Shown here in pieces: positions 1 to 12,070 of a DNA stretch of 64,000 nt. The DNA comes from Desmodus rotundus (Eukaryota; Chordata; Mammalia; Chiroptera; Phyllostomidae). Each line of letters starts with the position of its first letter. Positions within the stretch are counted from its first letter, which is position 1. The stretch is from the NCBI RefSeq assembly GCF_022682495.2, contig NC_071390.1, positions 100,448,294 to 100,512,293 of the forward strand. The letters run 5' to 3'. The notes below the pieces were generated by a model that did not search any database, was not told the DNA's origin, and was given only the letters and a program-made list of their open reading frames with translations. The position numbers were made by a program, and so were the translations under genes.

Positions 1-734
1 TGCTCATAAACCTTGCAGAAAAGAAGACATCACACTTGAGCACAATTAAGTCTCTTCAAAATTGACACTAAATAAAGGCCAATTTAATTGATTGCATGGA
101 CTTCAGATTAGGGCCGCAGCACCCACCTGGTTATTAGTTTATTAGACTTTCTCAAGCAGCAGCAATAATGTGGACTTTTCCAAAACTGCAACATTCTGTA
201 TTTTTTGTTGCAGTTGCTTGAGGCTGAGTTGAAAACATGAAATAGAGATTTCAGTTAATAAATGCAAATGCTTCTATAGAAGCAACAGTAACAAATATAC
301 CTGGTTTCTGATACTTTTAGCCATAAATAGCACATTTATAATGAAAATTTCTAAAAATATGGACTGTACACAAATGTAGGAAGGAAAAAAATCTCCTCCT
401 CCTACTGCTTGGACAGCCATTCTTAGTAGTTTAGTGTACTTGGGCTCTGACTTCTCTGTACATGCATTTTTTACATACTTGAAATTTTACAAAACACAAT
501 ACCTTTTTAAAGAAGCACATTCTCCCCATTAACTCTGTCAGTGCCTGTATAGTTAAGATAGCCACTAGTATTTATCTGATTATAAGGATGATCAATGTGG
601 AAATTTAGAAAATACAATCCAGAATACATGAAAAGTAACCTTCCGTAAGTTCATCAAGCCGTGTTAATATTTGGTATATTTTCTTCAGACTCCTTTTGAT
701 ATATATAATATATATCTTTACACTGCAGAAATCT
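1..734. other. Noncoding DNA, nothing recognised
   Basis: This AT-rich stretch has no open frame of note, no splice-flanked coding segment and no repeat that I could name. By position relative to the SGMS2 coding exons it is either upstream of that gene or inside its long 5' noncoding intron. Confidence 0.5.
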
Positions 735-936
735 AAAGGCTTTATTTATTTTTAGAGAGGGATAAGGAGGGAGAAGGACATGATATGTGAGAGAAACATT
801 GATCAGCTGCTTCCCACCCCAGGTCCACCTGGGGACCTGGCCCACAACTCAGGCATGTGCCCTGACTGGGAATTGAACTGGCGACCTTTCGGCTCTGAGG
901 CCTGCGCTTAAGCCACTGAGCCACCAGTCAGGGCTA
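735..936 (-). mobile_element. Ves-type tRNA-derived SINE (bat)
   Basis: Read on the minus strand, the right end begins with the Ves head (AGCCCTGACTGGTGGCTCAG), followed by a B-box-like segment (GTTCAATTCCCAGTCAGGGC) and the GAGAAACATTGATC tail region. The A-rich tail lies at the left end. An imperfect 14-bp target-site duplication flanks it: CACTGCAGAAATCT at 721-734 and CATTGCCGAAATCT at 937-950, differing at two positions. Ves SINEs are known only from bats, so this is one of the main indicators of the host group. Confidence 0.9.
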
Positions 937-950
937 CATTGCCGAAATCT

Positions 951-2477
951 TAACTGCAGTTTCCTTGTCATTAAAATCTTAAACATAATTTTTAGAAACT
1001 ATTTGAAAATACTTTTGTAAGCAGATGCAAGGGTGAATACTTTTGTCACAGAAAATTTGGAGAAGGGAAGTACCAAAGAGAATAAAAATAACTGGTAAAC
1101 GCTACCACCAGCATTCATGGGTAATATTCTTTTGTTAGATTTATTAACTTGGTCTGTTTTAGTGCATACATTTACATGTTTATGAACATAAGAATATAGT
1201 GCTGTTTTTAAGCAATAAATTTAATGTGTTTCATGAATACTTCAGTGTCCTGCTGGAGATTTTTAGATTGTTTTAATGTTTCATCAAATGTATTTTTGGA
1301 TAATGTTTTTTCTGTATTTAAGACATGTTCGAAAATTCTCAGTTGTAGACTTACTATGTCAAGGGTATGTATAAGCACTTTTAAAACTCAGTCATGTTTA
1401 AAAAAAGAGAGGCAGATCTTCAAAAGACCTGTACCGATTTATGGTGCCACCAACAATTCACGGCACTTTTCATGCTGCTTTCCCATTACAGTTTAAATTA
1501 CATTTTAATGGGCTTTGGTTCAAGGTCACCTTTCAGTGTTCCTGTCTATGGATAGTGATGAGGTAGAAGCTTGTGTGTTAATTTGTCAATAAGACATTCT
1601 GGAGGAAGTTTTTGTTCTAAATATTGGGAGCTATTTACTCATAGGAACTCTGTTGCTGGGATTTGTCAACAGAGGAGAAGGAAGGAGTAATCAGCTCCAA
1701 GTAGAAAGCAAGGAAGTGAGACTGGGCCACTGTAGTTTTATCCTCTACCTCTGTTTCCTAGCCTGCCCATTCTCCACTGACCGCAAGGCTCTCTCAGCAG
1801 AAGTTACTCCCTGTGCTCTGTCACGTTCCCTGTTCTCCCAATGGCATATGAGGGCGGCTTCTGGCCCTTACTGCAAAGCAAAGCATATGAGAATGAAAAA
1901 TGGACTTAATGTGCAAAGAAAGATGAGAGCCAAGGCCCCACCTGAAAGTCTTGATTAAATAAATAATCATAATTATATACTTTGTATATTATTTAGGTAG
2001 AATTGATTTATATTCATGTTTTAATTACGTCTTTGTTTATTTACATATAGTAACTAATAGTTTCTGCTAAATAGACTATCTTAGCTCTTTTGACATGCAA
2101 AATTAATTTCAATGGTAGTTGTGTTTACTGTTGCCACGGTGGAAATGTTTCAGCATAGGGTGTCCCCAGGTTTTTAATACTATGTTGCTGTGCAACAATA
2201 CCTACCTCTAATCCCTGCGCCAGTCTGCTGTTCCATCCAAGTGTTCAGGGCTCTCCTGGTTCTAATGACAAACGCTGATGCTCAGCTTCATCGCCTCTGG
2301 GTGCTCTCCAGGCTGTAAACTGCCCTTTTACAGAATATGTCTTATTTGGGGCCCCTAAGAGCCATTTAAATACAGCAATCATGTTATTTTTACTTTTCTA
2401 TATTTCTTTCTATTTTTGGCTTCAGTGTAAAAAGCCTCTTCCTTGTTATTGTATATCTTTTTTTCCCCATGTTTGTT
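951..2477. other. Noncoding DNA with an ancient L1-like patch
   Basis: There is no coding signal. Around 1400-1490 the text on accessory contacts such as CCTGTACCGATTTATGG and CACCAACAATTCACGGCAC resembles a decayed L1M 3' region. The remainder is unassigned. Confidence 0.3.
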
Positions 2478-2502
2478 CCCCCCCCCCCCCCCCCCCCCCC
2501 CC
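2478..2502. repeat. Poly-C tract (25 bp)
   Basis: An uninterrupted run of 25 cytosines. Tracts like this are prone to length variation and sequencing error, so the exact length should not be trusted. Confidence 0.95.
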
Positions 2503-2614
2503 GCCAATTATCTCTAGGAGGGACTGCTTGGGTATGTTGTATTGGAACTCAATTTCTCATGTCATGGTATTCCTAAAAGCAATACAAAACAAGAACTGTG
2601 TATCCCGTTCTTGA

Positions 2615-2632
2615 TTTTTTTTTTTTTTTTTT
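2615..2632. repeat. Poly-T tract (18 bp)
   Basis: An uninterrupted run of 18 thymines, without a recognisable retroposon body on either side. Confidence 0.9.
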
Positions 2633-5600
2633 GCTTAAAGGAAATGGACAGTTGGCTGAGGATCACTACAAAATGGTATGCAGACATCCATTCTGTGACC
2701 TTTATTATACCAACAGCTGCCTACACTCTGCGGGGCAGTGTTCAAGTTGCAGACAGGGGACAGTGAGGAGAGTGAACAGTGAAGGACACATTTGTTTATT
2801 AGAACCTTTGCTTTGCAACTTTGTGACCCAGCACGGTCGGTCACAAATGGAAAGAGACTTCAGTGAGCTGTTCTCCCTGTTATAAGAGACAAATGCATCG
2901 AAGCATCTTGACACAGCTAAAGCTTCCTGGATTATTGGTTCTTGCTAAAGACATCAGGACTTCGTTCTAAAAAATTTCATATTCCGCTCACAGAGCATAT
3001 GTTTGTTAGCAGTCGTTCTGAATATCCAAGTACATTGTTAAAATGGCATTCTTTTAGTCTCAGGATCTTAGTCTTTTAAGTTACCTTTTCTGCCTCTTCC
3101 CCATTATGTAGTCTTCCTTGTGTTGAATTGGGTTGGAGAATCTGGGTCCCCCTTCCCAGCCCCAAATCTAGGAAACATATATCACCCTTATTAGGTTATT
3201 TGCAGAAACCAAAGCCTAGATTAAAAGCATTGGTCAAATAAGAAATAATTTATTTAATACAACATAGCAGTTTGAATTCTGGGAGAAACTAGAGGCAAAC
3301 ACACTGGCCTTAATGGTTTGGAGTTGCTTTTTATAGTCTCACCCCATTTGAAAGCAAGGGCTTATTCTGCCAGTCTTGCGGAAGCAGCTCTAGAAAATAC
3401 ACAGCCCTGTGTTTTTTGATGGAAGCTGAAAATAGTATATGCCTTATGTGAGCAGAACACATTCTGTATTACTTCATTTGTAGGACATTTTTGTGGTTGG
3501 CATAAGAGAATGAGAAATGTAGGCTTTTACAAGGCGTTCTGAGTCTTCCATGGTCTCTCTCCTTCCGTGGTTTTTCCTTTCCTTCGAGTGAAAACCATGC
3601 TCTGCCTCCAGGGCCCAGGTGGGCTGGAGCACAGGACTTTCAGATGCACGGAGCCCTCTGGTCTTCACGCCCCCTCCTCGCCTTTGTCCTCTGCCACGGC
3701 CAGTAAACCACCACTCCTGAATTGCGACAAGCAGATGGGGCCAATGTGCTGAGGGTGCAAATTCTAGAACCTTCCTTCTCAATTTTTCAGTGTTAATTCT
3801 GGCTGTCAGGAAGTGTCCTCCTAAATCTCTCAGGTTGTATTAAGTTATTTCTTGAATGTGTGTTGTTGACACAACAGTAAGCGGAAATATAATAATAACC
3901 CACTATTCTTTAAATACATATCAAAATGTCTGATTCTAGACTTCAGACCTCTGCAGGGAAATCGTGTAGCTCCGAGTCATTCCTGCACCAGCACTGGAGT
4001 GGAGAAAGCTTCTTGTTCTTAGACACCTGCCCCCTGCTGTAACCACAGCGTGTACTTGACCCCAGGTGCCTGGTTAAATGTTTCTCCTAAAGTCTCTGCT
4101 TTTGCTTCCACATTAGAGCTGGATTATTTAACTCCCTTCTTTAGATTCTTGCTTAAAGGTAATTTCACTTAAATCTCAAAACAAAGTGGTAGTATTCTCT
4201 TCTAATGCACTAGTAAACAGCAAGCAAAGTTTCAAGATGCTGTTTTAAGATGCCCATCTAAATAACCTGTTTATATTATTCCAGGCAAACTTTTTTTGAA
4301 ATTCTATGAAATAGACACTCAGTTTGGTCACCATGTGGTAGATGGAGAAATCAATAGGTATATTTCTGAATAATCTAAAGGGTATGGAATAATGGAGCTT
4401 TATTTGTAAGAACAGAGAATTCTGAAATTATTTTTAAGGAACTATTTTTTTCTTCTTATTTCTTAGCATGTTTTCCTGTAATAAGATACTGTGTTTCCAA
4501 ATCTGAAAACATTTTTGTTGCTGTTGACAAGGAAATATACTGGGACTCTGTTAGTGATCACTTTTGTTTACCAAGAAGAAGACGTCTAACATCAGTTAGA
4601 ACAGGTGTGCTTTGGGGAGGATAATGTTAAACTCTTAGATCCAGCTTCTGCTTCTCTCTTTCTTAGTCCAGCCGTTCTTAGGAGAAAATATAAGCTCCTA
4701 TATCAGACTTAAATATCCGATAAATGGAGTGTTTTGTAAATGTTAAATGGAGTGTTTTTTATGGTTCTCAGAAACCTCTCACTTTAATAGGTAACCTACA
4801 CGCACGCCGATCCCTGAGCAATAAGTATTAAAACCTACGGGAATCAGTTTCTAGGTGTGTAAATCTTTGGGGCATATAAGGCAAGTGAAGAATGCAGAAG
4901 CAGATAATTATCACTGTTGTTCAGTTAGGCTGTTAGATGTAGCCTTTCTGATAAAACCTCCAGGGTGTTGATGCTAAACCAGTGCTGGCTGCCTTTGTGG
5001 GACCGCTGACAGTGGAGTGGTCCTGCCTGTTGTATGGGATGATTCTAGTGGCCCAACGCCTACCTTGCAGGGCTTCTCCATTTCTCCTGAAATAATAGAA
5101 TTAACAGTTTGGATTATTCAAAGTACCACTGTCTGTTTAAATTATAGGGGATGTCTTTTGTTTGCCTGGTAAAGTAGGTAAGTATTTAAACGCAAAGATA
5201 AGCCTTCCACCCAGTTTATTCTCTGAGCCCATAATGGTGTATCATTTGTCACTGGCAGCTAAGTTCAGAAACAGGTGGGAAGTAGAAAATTCCAGCCTAG
5301 TTCTTTTTACTAAACACTGGAAACACTTATCTAGAGGAGGAAGAAACCGCTTGGCAAGTCCCCACCCCCACCCTCGAATTCTCTAAACTCTCCTGGAGGA
5401 CCTGGAAAGGGGGTGGGGTGGGGGAGGGGCGAGCAGCAGCCAGCTTTTGGGAAAGGAGCCTGATGTGCCCCACTCTATCCCTTAACTGTGAGAACCTCTG
5501 ATTTACAATACCCCATAGGCAATTGAAAGGATTATTTTCAATATTCCCTAATCTTTGACCCCGTTTTTACTGCCCTCTTCTGTCTTAAGAGTCCCTGCCT

Positions 5601-6489
5601 GTCTGCCTGTCTACCTACCTATAATCCATACTCTGATCACTCTAATCTGTTTATCCTGTCTGCCTTACTCACTCCAAGATTCACTTGAGGGTCATTAACT
5701 TCTCTTTCCCTGTGACTCCACCTCTCTGTAAGGTTCCTCTCCTCCCAGGGGAGAGCTTTCTTTCCTTCAAAGCTATGGCTGCAGCTTCGACTTTGCAAAA
5801 TTCAGCGTGATCCGATCTGATCACCGCAATCCTCCAGCCACCAACAAAAAGATTGACAGGTAGAAGAAGATAGGAGCCACATTTTGAAACATGCTATGGA
5901 ACGCTTTTCAAGTTGAATTTTAGTGAAGATACCTGATTGTATCAAACATAGTTAAATCAGAGACACTTGATACTAGCTGAGGACTGTTCCACCTTCTCAA
6001 CACTCGGCGACCAATACCCCATTCCCGCAAGTCGTTATTTGCAAAGTTGCACAGCCAATATTTGCTCTGCGTAAACAAGCATTCATTTCAACAAGTATTA
6101 TATTGTCTACCTGGCTTGTTAAAGTGATCACGATTTTTTTCTTAGTGAGAAAGGAGACAGACCATCTTATTTTCCTTTTAAACCAACTTACAGTAAATTT
6201 TGATGAGTTATATTAGAAAACCCATCTGTTTTTTGTCACTTTATATTATTTAGTTACATGTTTATTTTTGGAGCACAATTTGTTAAACCGTTCGCCTTTC
6301 ATTGGCTGGTTCTTGGTCCTGTCTGTAGAAAACGTGGAAATGTGTGTTATTTCAGTCGCTGCTCAGCTGGGAAGTATAACACGTTAAAGGGGTAAGTGGT
6401 CCTGGATTATAATAGAGGATGGGATATGCCTTGCTTTTCTAATTCTTGACAAGCAACTTACCTCAGTGGGTGCTATCTTTTTAACAGTT
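2633..6489. other. Noncoding DNA, nothing recognised
   Basis: This is about 3.9 kb of unique-looking sequence without a convincing exon. It holds short low-complexity patches, such as a CTGCCTGTCTGC-type run near 5600 and a G-rich purine patch near 5406-5432. No repeat family was assigned with confidence. Confidence 0.4.
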
Positions 6490-6710
6490 TAATAAGTTGT
6501 AATTTACTACAAAATTCATTTATTTTAAAAGGGTACAAGGAAATGATTTTCAGTCAATTTACAGAATTGTGCAGCCATCGTCACTATTGTAGTTTGAGAA
6601 CATTTTCATCACCCCAAACAGGAACTTCAAGTGTGTTTGCCCTTCAGTCCTACCTGCCGGCCCTGGCCACCACTGTGGGTGGGTGTCTCTTTCCCTCACA
6701 ACAGCCGGGT
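6490..6710 (-). mobile_element. Ancient L1 fragment
   Basis: The + strand carries TTGTGCAGCCATCGTCACTA and a following ACATTTTCATCACCCCAAAC. These are hallmarks of the minus orientation of old mammalian L1 3' sequence. The copy is heavily decayed and both edges are approximate. Confidence 0.6.
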
Positions 6711-7639
6711 ACAGAACTAATGTCCAGTATGCTCTCGTACGGGACAGTAAGCACCAGAAATCAAAAGGCCTGTCCCCCGCCGAGCGTGTCTCTCCCGAAG
6801 TTCAGAAGGGCCGTCATTGGTGACTGATTTTTCAGTTCTGTCTTCCACATTAAAAATGTTTGCCCCGGTCTGTTCTCTGAATTGTGTCACCAAGCTACCT
6901 TACACGCCTGCTCATTTCCCCGCTTTAAATCTGCCCTACCTACACAAGGGTGGGGCCTGGCGGCAGTATAAAAACACACACTGCGCTTTCAAGGACTCTT
7001 TTCCGTGCTAGTTTGTTCAGAAAGTATTTCACAAATATACATGATACATTTTTCGTGAGCAGTGGATCTTCTTTTTCAGTTTCAAAAACTTTCTAGTAAA
7101 AATATTTACCAAATTGTGTGCATGCTCCTGCAGTGGGATCTCATGTCTCACAAGGCGGGCACCCTTGCATCCACACGCTTGTTAGTACTTCACAGTCTTA
7201 GGTGGGGAAGTTTTTATAAATAAGTTAAGCTCTAAGAATGTTAATAAGGAAAAGCTAAGATGTCTTGGTCTCAGAAAAAACTTTATTGGCATAAAATGTC
7301 TTGGGTAAACTGGCTCCTGTTCACATAAAGTGATACACCTATGTTATAAATGTAACATGGTGGTTTGTTAGTAACAGTTACTATAATTAAGTGGCACATA
7401 TGGGTAACAGGGAAACATTTCCAGACTTTTTTCCCCTCTCCCAGAAGAGGGTTGAATTATATATTAATTTTTTTCTTAGTATATATTAATTTTTGCAGAA
7501 ATTACAGAGATTAAAAATGTCTGTAATGTTATCAAGAGGACTTTCCTGTTGTATTTATGTATCACTTTTCAGAAAATAAAGCATAGTTGATTGTCTCAGT
7601 CTTTTCCATTGACTATATTGTTGACCTGTAACATGTAAT

Positions 7640-7850
7640 GGAGGGCACTGGGAGGTGGGGGGAGTGGTGCCATTTAGAACGGGAGCTCCTGAGGTCAGAT
7701 TTCTGGTTCAGATCTGGTCTCTGCCACTTTCCACCCGTCTGACCTTGGGCATCTCACTTCATCTCCGTTTCTGTTCTTTAAAATATCTCCTAGGGTTGGT
7801 AGGAAGATTAATTAGACATTACACAAAGTGCACATGAGTAACATTTACTG
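7640..7850 (+). mobile_element. MIR SINE
   Basis: The sequence keeps the MIR core, including GGTCTCTGCCACTTTCCACC and GACCTTGGGCATCTCACTTC, followed by CCTAGGGTTGGTAGGAAGAT. MIR is an ancient tRNA-derived SINE shared by all placental mammals. Edges are approximate. Confidence 0.7.
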
Positions 7851-8419
7851 AGAACCATTACTTTGTGGCTATTTTATGCTACAGCTTGACTTTTTAGAGG
7901 CTTTCTGGTGACTACTGAGTTTTTCTAAGGCCCGAGAAACTCATCAGCTATTTGTTTTCATTGATAGTCAATTCAATACATTCTGTTTCAAGACCTAGAT
8001 TTCTTAAACCTTCTAAGTTCATTGTATAAATCTCTATTTATTGTTCCAATTTGTAAATGTTAGAAACACATTTTCTGTGTTTGCTCAGTGTTTAACTTCC
8101 ATCTCCAACAGATTACATACAAATAACAGATTATATTAAAACCCATACATAAACTTAGACATTTCCTTAAGTTTTAAATTATATTTACACATTTAATACA
8201 TTACTTTCTTAAACACTTCAAATGTGTAGCCGCACCAACATGCAAATCTGACAGCAGAGAATGTCCAAGCCCTTCAACCGGACACACCTCTGTGCTGCCA
8301 GAGAGCCTGCGGTCAGAGCCGCTGGGGGAGGGAGTCATGAGCCTCACCCTAGTACCTGTTCTTACAGCCTTGAGTGTGTGTCACATGGCCCCTCCCCTTT
8401 TAAACCATAACCTCTGATG

Positions 8420-8710
8420 TGAATTGCTGAGATTCTACATCTATTCAAATCTAAGTTTCTATTAATTCAGTACTTCACCCTTGGTATATGCTATTTATAT
8501 ACTTGCTGAGTATAGTTGCTGAGTCAAAGCATGTTATTTTATAATAAGATAACCATAATTTATTTAATACCCTGTCTTCGGATATTTTGCTATTTCCAGT
8601 TTTCAAGCATACTTGTAGAAATATTCTTTTGCACATCCTTATCTCTTTTGGGCAACTCACAAAATAGAATAACTGAGTGCCGTTACCCCAACATTAGTGA
8701 TGCGATGTAG
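8420..8710 (+). mobile_element. Possible old L1 fragment
   Basis: The text TGCTATTTCCAGTTTTCAAG followed by TTTTGCACATCCTTATCTCT is reminiscent of an old L1 3' UTR segment. Divergence is high, so this is only a weak assignment. Confidence 0.3.
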
Positions 8711-9654
8711 TCTGATAGCTGCTGGTGCAGACCTTTGACTGCTGGGCCCACCTGCTTCCTGGTGAAGCTGAGAATCATCACATTAAGGAACAATTCTCTT
8801 GGGATTATTAAGAGAAAATGTTGTTACATATTAATATGGTAGTGTCAAGCCCTTTATAGTATAATGGAGGTAATAGAAATAGAACATAGAAGCAAAATGA
8901 TATGTTTTCTTGTAATTTGACCAAAATGCTTCTAAAGTTAGTTCTCTTAGAGAGAAAAAGAGGAGTAGCAGTGGAAGTCTCTTCCTGGCAGAAATTAGAA
9001 CATGTATTACACAGTTAAAATTATGGCATTGGCATCAAAAGAGTGTAGCTAAGTATACCTTTATTTCTCCTGTTGAAAACTTCCCCAAAAGTCATGTGGA
9101 TGCAGTGGAATTGTTACAAAATGCCTTTTTGACTGCACTCGAGATGACCATACCTTCTTTCTACATACATTTGTATTTTGTCATGGTCATTTACTAATTT
9201 GAAACCTTCCTTGCGATTTCTGGAATCACCTCGTTCTAAAAAAACAGTCATGAAACAATATCAGCATACTGAAAGTTTCAGAGTTTTGCATTTGCCTTCA
9301 AAAGGAAAATTAGTCTATAGAGATCTTTTGCTCCTTCAAATGTTATATCTAGGGTAACTTCTGATATTTTGCAATGAAAGAGGACTTGGAAAGCTGCTTT
9401 ACGCTCCAGCATAGTACCCTAAACAAATACACTAATGGGATCGCTGGTCCTTGGAGAGGACTATTGTGGCTTTTGTCGCTCTCCCAGATACTTTCTGATC
9501 TGGAAGGCTCACCAAAGCAGAGCGTGTGTTGCCATAATTGTCGTGCTGACAAACACTGCAGCCCAAGGTTGGTTGACACGTGCTTTGTATATTTAATCTT
9601 CTTAATGAAATCCCAAGGAAAATATCAATCCAGCTGCTAATGACGATAAATGGG

Positions 9655-9784
9655 CTTTGCACTCACAGAGTGCTCCTACTCCCAGGAGCACAGAGCCCGT
9701 CACGATTAATTATTTCAGTCATCCTCATGGTTGTCCCATGAGGTGGGTGGCTAAGCACTTCCTCTTTAAAAAAAAAAAAAAAAG
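9655..9784 (-). mobile_element. MIR-like fragment plus A-run
   Basis: The segment contains a MIR-like minus-strand pattern (GCACTCACAGAGTGCTCCT, then ATTATTTCAGTCATCCTCAT and CCCATGAGGTGGG). It ends in an A-run of about 17 bases at 9768-9784. Confidence 0.45.
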
Positions 9785-10079
9785 GTAACTAATTGGATTT
9801 TCTTCTGTTCTACACTCTGTGTTCTAGAACTGGGTAGCTACCTTATATAAAGACCATCTGTATGTCAGCGGTTGGTGGACCTGGGTTTTAAAATCACAAG
9901 CTTCTTTCACATACAGATGCCAGGCTCGAGGCAGATGTGGAATAGTAAAGTTGGAGGAGATTTGGGTAGTAGTTTGGCAAGATGCTCTGAGTGGTATAGT
10001 CCATGGCTGGTAAAAAGAGACAGGTAATGGCTGAGTTAGTGCTTTGGTACCTCACTTAGAAGTAGGAATCCATGGTGTG

Positions 10080-10280
10080 GAAGGTTTCTTTCTGACACTA
10101 CCTTACTGAGGCGTCCCTTCATTGCACGTACTCTTCCTCCAGCACTGTGCTAGGCCACTACAGAGGACCTCTGTGAAGCCCGTTTTACAGAGAGGGACAT
10201 TGCGGCTTTCTCAGCCTAGTCCAATGCATTAGTAGCTGGGGTTTTCACAGGGATGAAAGTGACATGCCCAAAGTTTTTAG
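10080..10280 (-). mobile_element. MIR-like fragment
   Basis: The pattern GCACTGTGCTAGGCCACTAC, CCCGTTTTACAGAGAGGGAC and the following AGTAGCTGGGGTTTTC fits a decayed MIR in minus orientation. The copy is short and diverged. Confidence 0.45.
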
Positions 10281-10489
10281 CTGGCTTCCATCCTGACCTG
10301 ACCCGCCGGTTTCCCTGCCAAGCTGACTTGCCTCATTTTTGCCTCCTCAGAAATGACAGCGCCTCTCTCTGGACACATCTTGTCAGAGGGGCAGGAATAT
10401 AATAAGTAAAGCTGTTTCTATCTAGTGATCACCCTCTTCTTCCTTTTACACTATGCCATGCAGTCTTCTCAAGAAGTCGGCTGGTTTTA

Positions 10490-10645
10490 GTTCTTCTGTC
10501 TTTTCAGTTAGACTGTGAGCTCTTTGGGTGAATGTGCAGGTCAGTGTCATTTGGTTGGTTTTTGTTTTTTTAACTCCTTTTGATTGCCCCCACATACCCC
10601 TCATCACTGGGGCATCTAGGTGCACAATAAACACTTGTGGTTGCT
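10490..10645 (+). mobile_element. L2-like 3' fragment
   Basis: The pattern TTAGACTGTGAGCTCTTTGG near the left end and AGGTGCACAATAAACACTTG near the right end matches the general layout of L2 LINE 3' termini. It is highly diverged. Confidence 0.4.
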
Positions 10646-10960
10646 CTATTTGCCATCTACAGCTGTCAACAAATACTGCCTTTACCTATTAACTGTCATT
10701 TTAACATTTTTTTCTTTCGTTAAATAAAGGCTTCGCTGTCACCACTTTAAGTTTTTTTCCTCCTGCTAATTTTTCTCCCCGAAGTTACCCTGAAAGAGAG
10801 GCCTTTAAAAATGCAAAGGATTATACTTAAATTGTGAAGTGTACTCAGGCTGGGGACTAATTACAAGGTCTGAAAACCTCTTCAGGTGGCTGGGCACTGT
10901 AGCAGGACTAAAATACCGCTTTCCTAAATTGAGAACAGCTGGAGCCGTGTTCCCAGCAAG

Positions 10961-11067
10961 TATAAAGGGCCTGTGCTGGTGCTCTGTGTTCTGAAGAAGC
11001 CTCCGCTCTTTGGAGCCTGTGGAGCGTCAGCTAAAGGCACCCTTTCCTCACCGGGGTCCTGGTGGGT
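10961..11067 (+). promoter_or_regulatory. Candidate TATA box and noncoding first exon
   Basis: A TATAAAGGG element at 10961-10969 would place a start site near 10990. A strong splice donor, TGG/GTAAGT, follows with GT at 11066-11067. The spacing would give a noncoding exon of about 75 bp upstream of the first SGMS2 coding exon. SGMS2 in other mammals has several 5' noncoding exons, but I cannot confirm that this is one of them. Confidence 0.25.
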
Positions 11068-11838
11068 AAGTGCCCAGAGCCCATCCTCTGCCCGCCAGTT
11101 TCTGTTGTTTGCCCGACGTTGTGGTGGCTGCATCAGAATGTTGCTAATGTACCATGTCAGTTGTAGTAAATTGTTTTATCCTTCAAGAAACAAGTGGAGC
11201 TTGTTACCTCAAGAGACGTAGTAGTTAGGGCTCTGTGTGACTAAGGCTTTCTGTTATTTCGGAGGCTGTCAGCTTTCCTCGTGTGTGGCATGCATCTCTG
11301 ACTATAAAGGGGTAAAGCGAGGCAGTTCCGTTTCTTGAATATATTCGGGAGTGGTCCCTTTAAAAGATTCCAGAATTTTAATGAGAAAATGGGACCGTTT
11401 GGGTAAATGCTGAGGGTAACAGTTATTCAGTGCATATAATCAAGTCATCACAGTTTTGAACTCTTTAAGGCTCATGGAAAAGGTACAGTCTTAGGAAAGA
11501 ATGATGCGACCGGGGGAGGTTCTAGCTTATTATGACTTCATGGGTAGCAACAGGTAGTAGTGTCGGAGGAAGTGTTTGCAATGTTGGGTCCTGACTTCTA
11601 TTTAAAGAAATTTAAAAGGAATTGATATGCTGACATCAGCTCAAAAGGAGAAGAATTCCAAGATAAAACGATTCAATATTTTCTAAATAAACTCATCTCA
11701 GCAGCTCTATGTTCTGACAGTATACTTCTAAAGCAAATGGCCTTGGTATTTGTTTCCGTGTTTCGATAACGTTTTGTTTTGGATGGTTGACAATTGGACA
11801 GGCACGATTCCTGAACGTAGTTTGGTTTGTTTTGACAG

Positions 11839-12070
11839 GTGGGACAGTGAAACCGTCTGGGAGGAGAACGCAGCCCGCTGCCCTGAGAGGGCTGGATGCG
11901 CCGCGGCGAGCCGCATGGGAGGGTCGGTCCTCAGGTGGCGACTTTCTACCTTTTGTACCAGGGAGCAGAGCCAGTCGAAGAGTCCATGCGGATCCTGGAA
12001 ACAGCAGGACTGAAAAACGTTTCTATAAAAACCTTTACCATCTCTCTTTTGATCTGAAGCCTGTGAGACA
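11839..12070 (+). other. SGMS2: SGMS2 5' UTR portion of first coding exon
   Basis: The exon probably begins after the acceptor TTTGTTTTGACAG ending at 11838, although other AG sites cannot be excluded. The region is locally CpG-rich between 11850 and 11940, unlike its surroundings. It contains an upstream open frame (11896-12057) that closes 13 bases before the main ATG. Confidence 0.5.
11896..12057 (+). other. Upstream ORF of SGMS2 (53 codons)
   Basis: An ATG at 11896 opens 53 codons ending at TGA 12055-12057, in a different frame from SGMS2. Its context is weak (T at -3, C at +4). The SGMS2 ATG at 12071 has A at -3 and G at +4, so leaky scanning or reinitiation would be the expected route. 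No similarity to a known peptide was recognised. Confidence 0.4.

Noticed and set aside
6950..7015. GGGTGGGGCC plus TATAAAA, resembling a promoter
   Set aside because: No exon, donor or CpG island follows. The motif pair is short enough to occur by chance.
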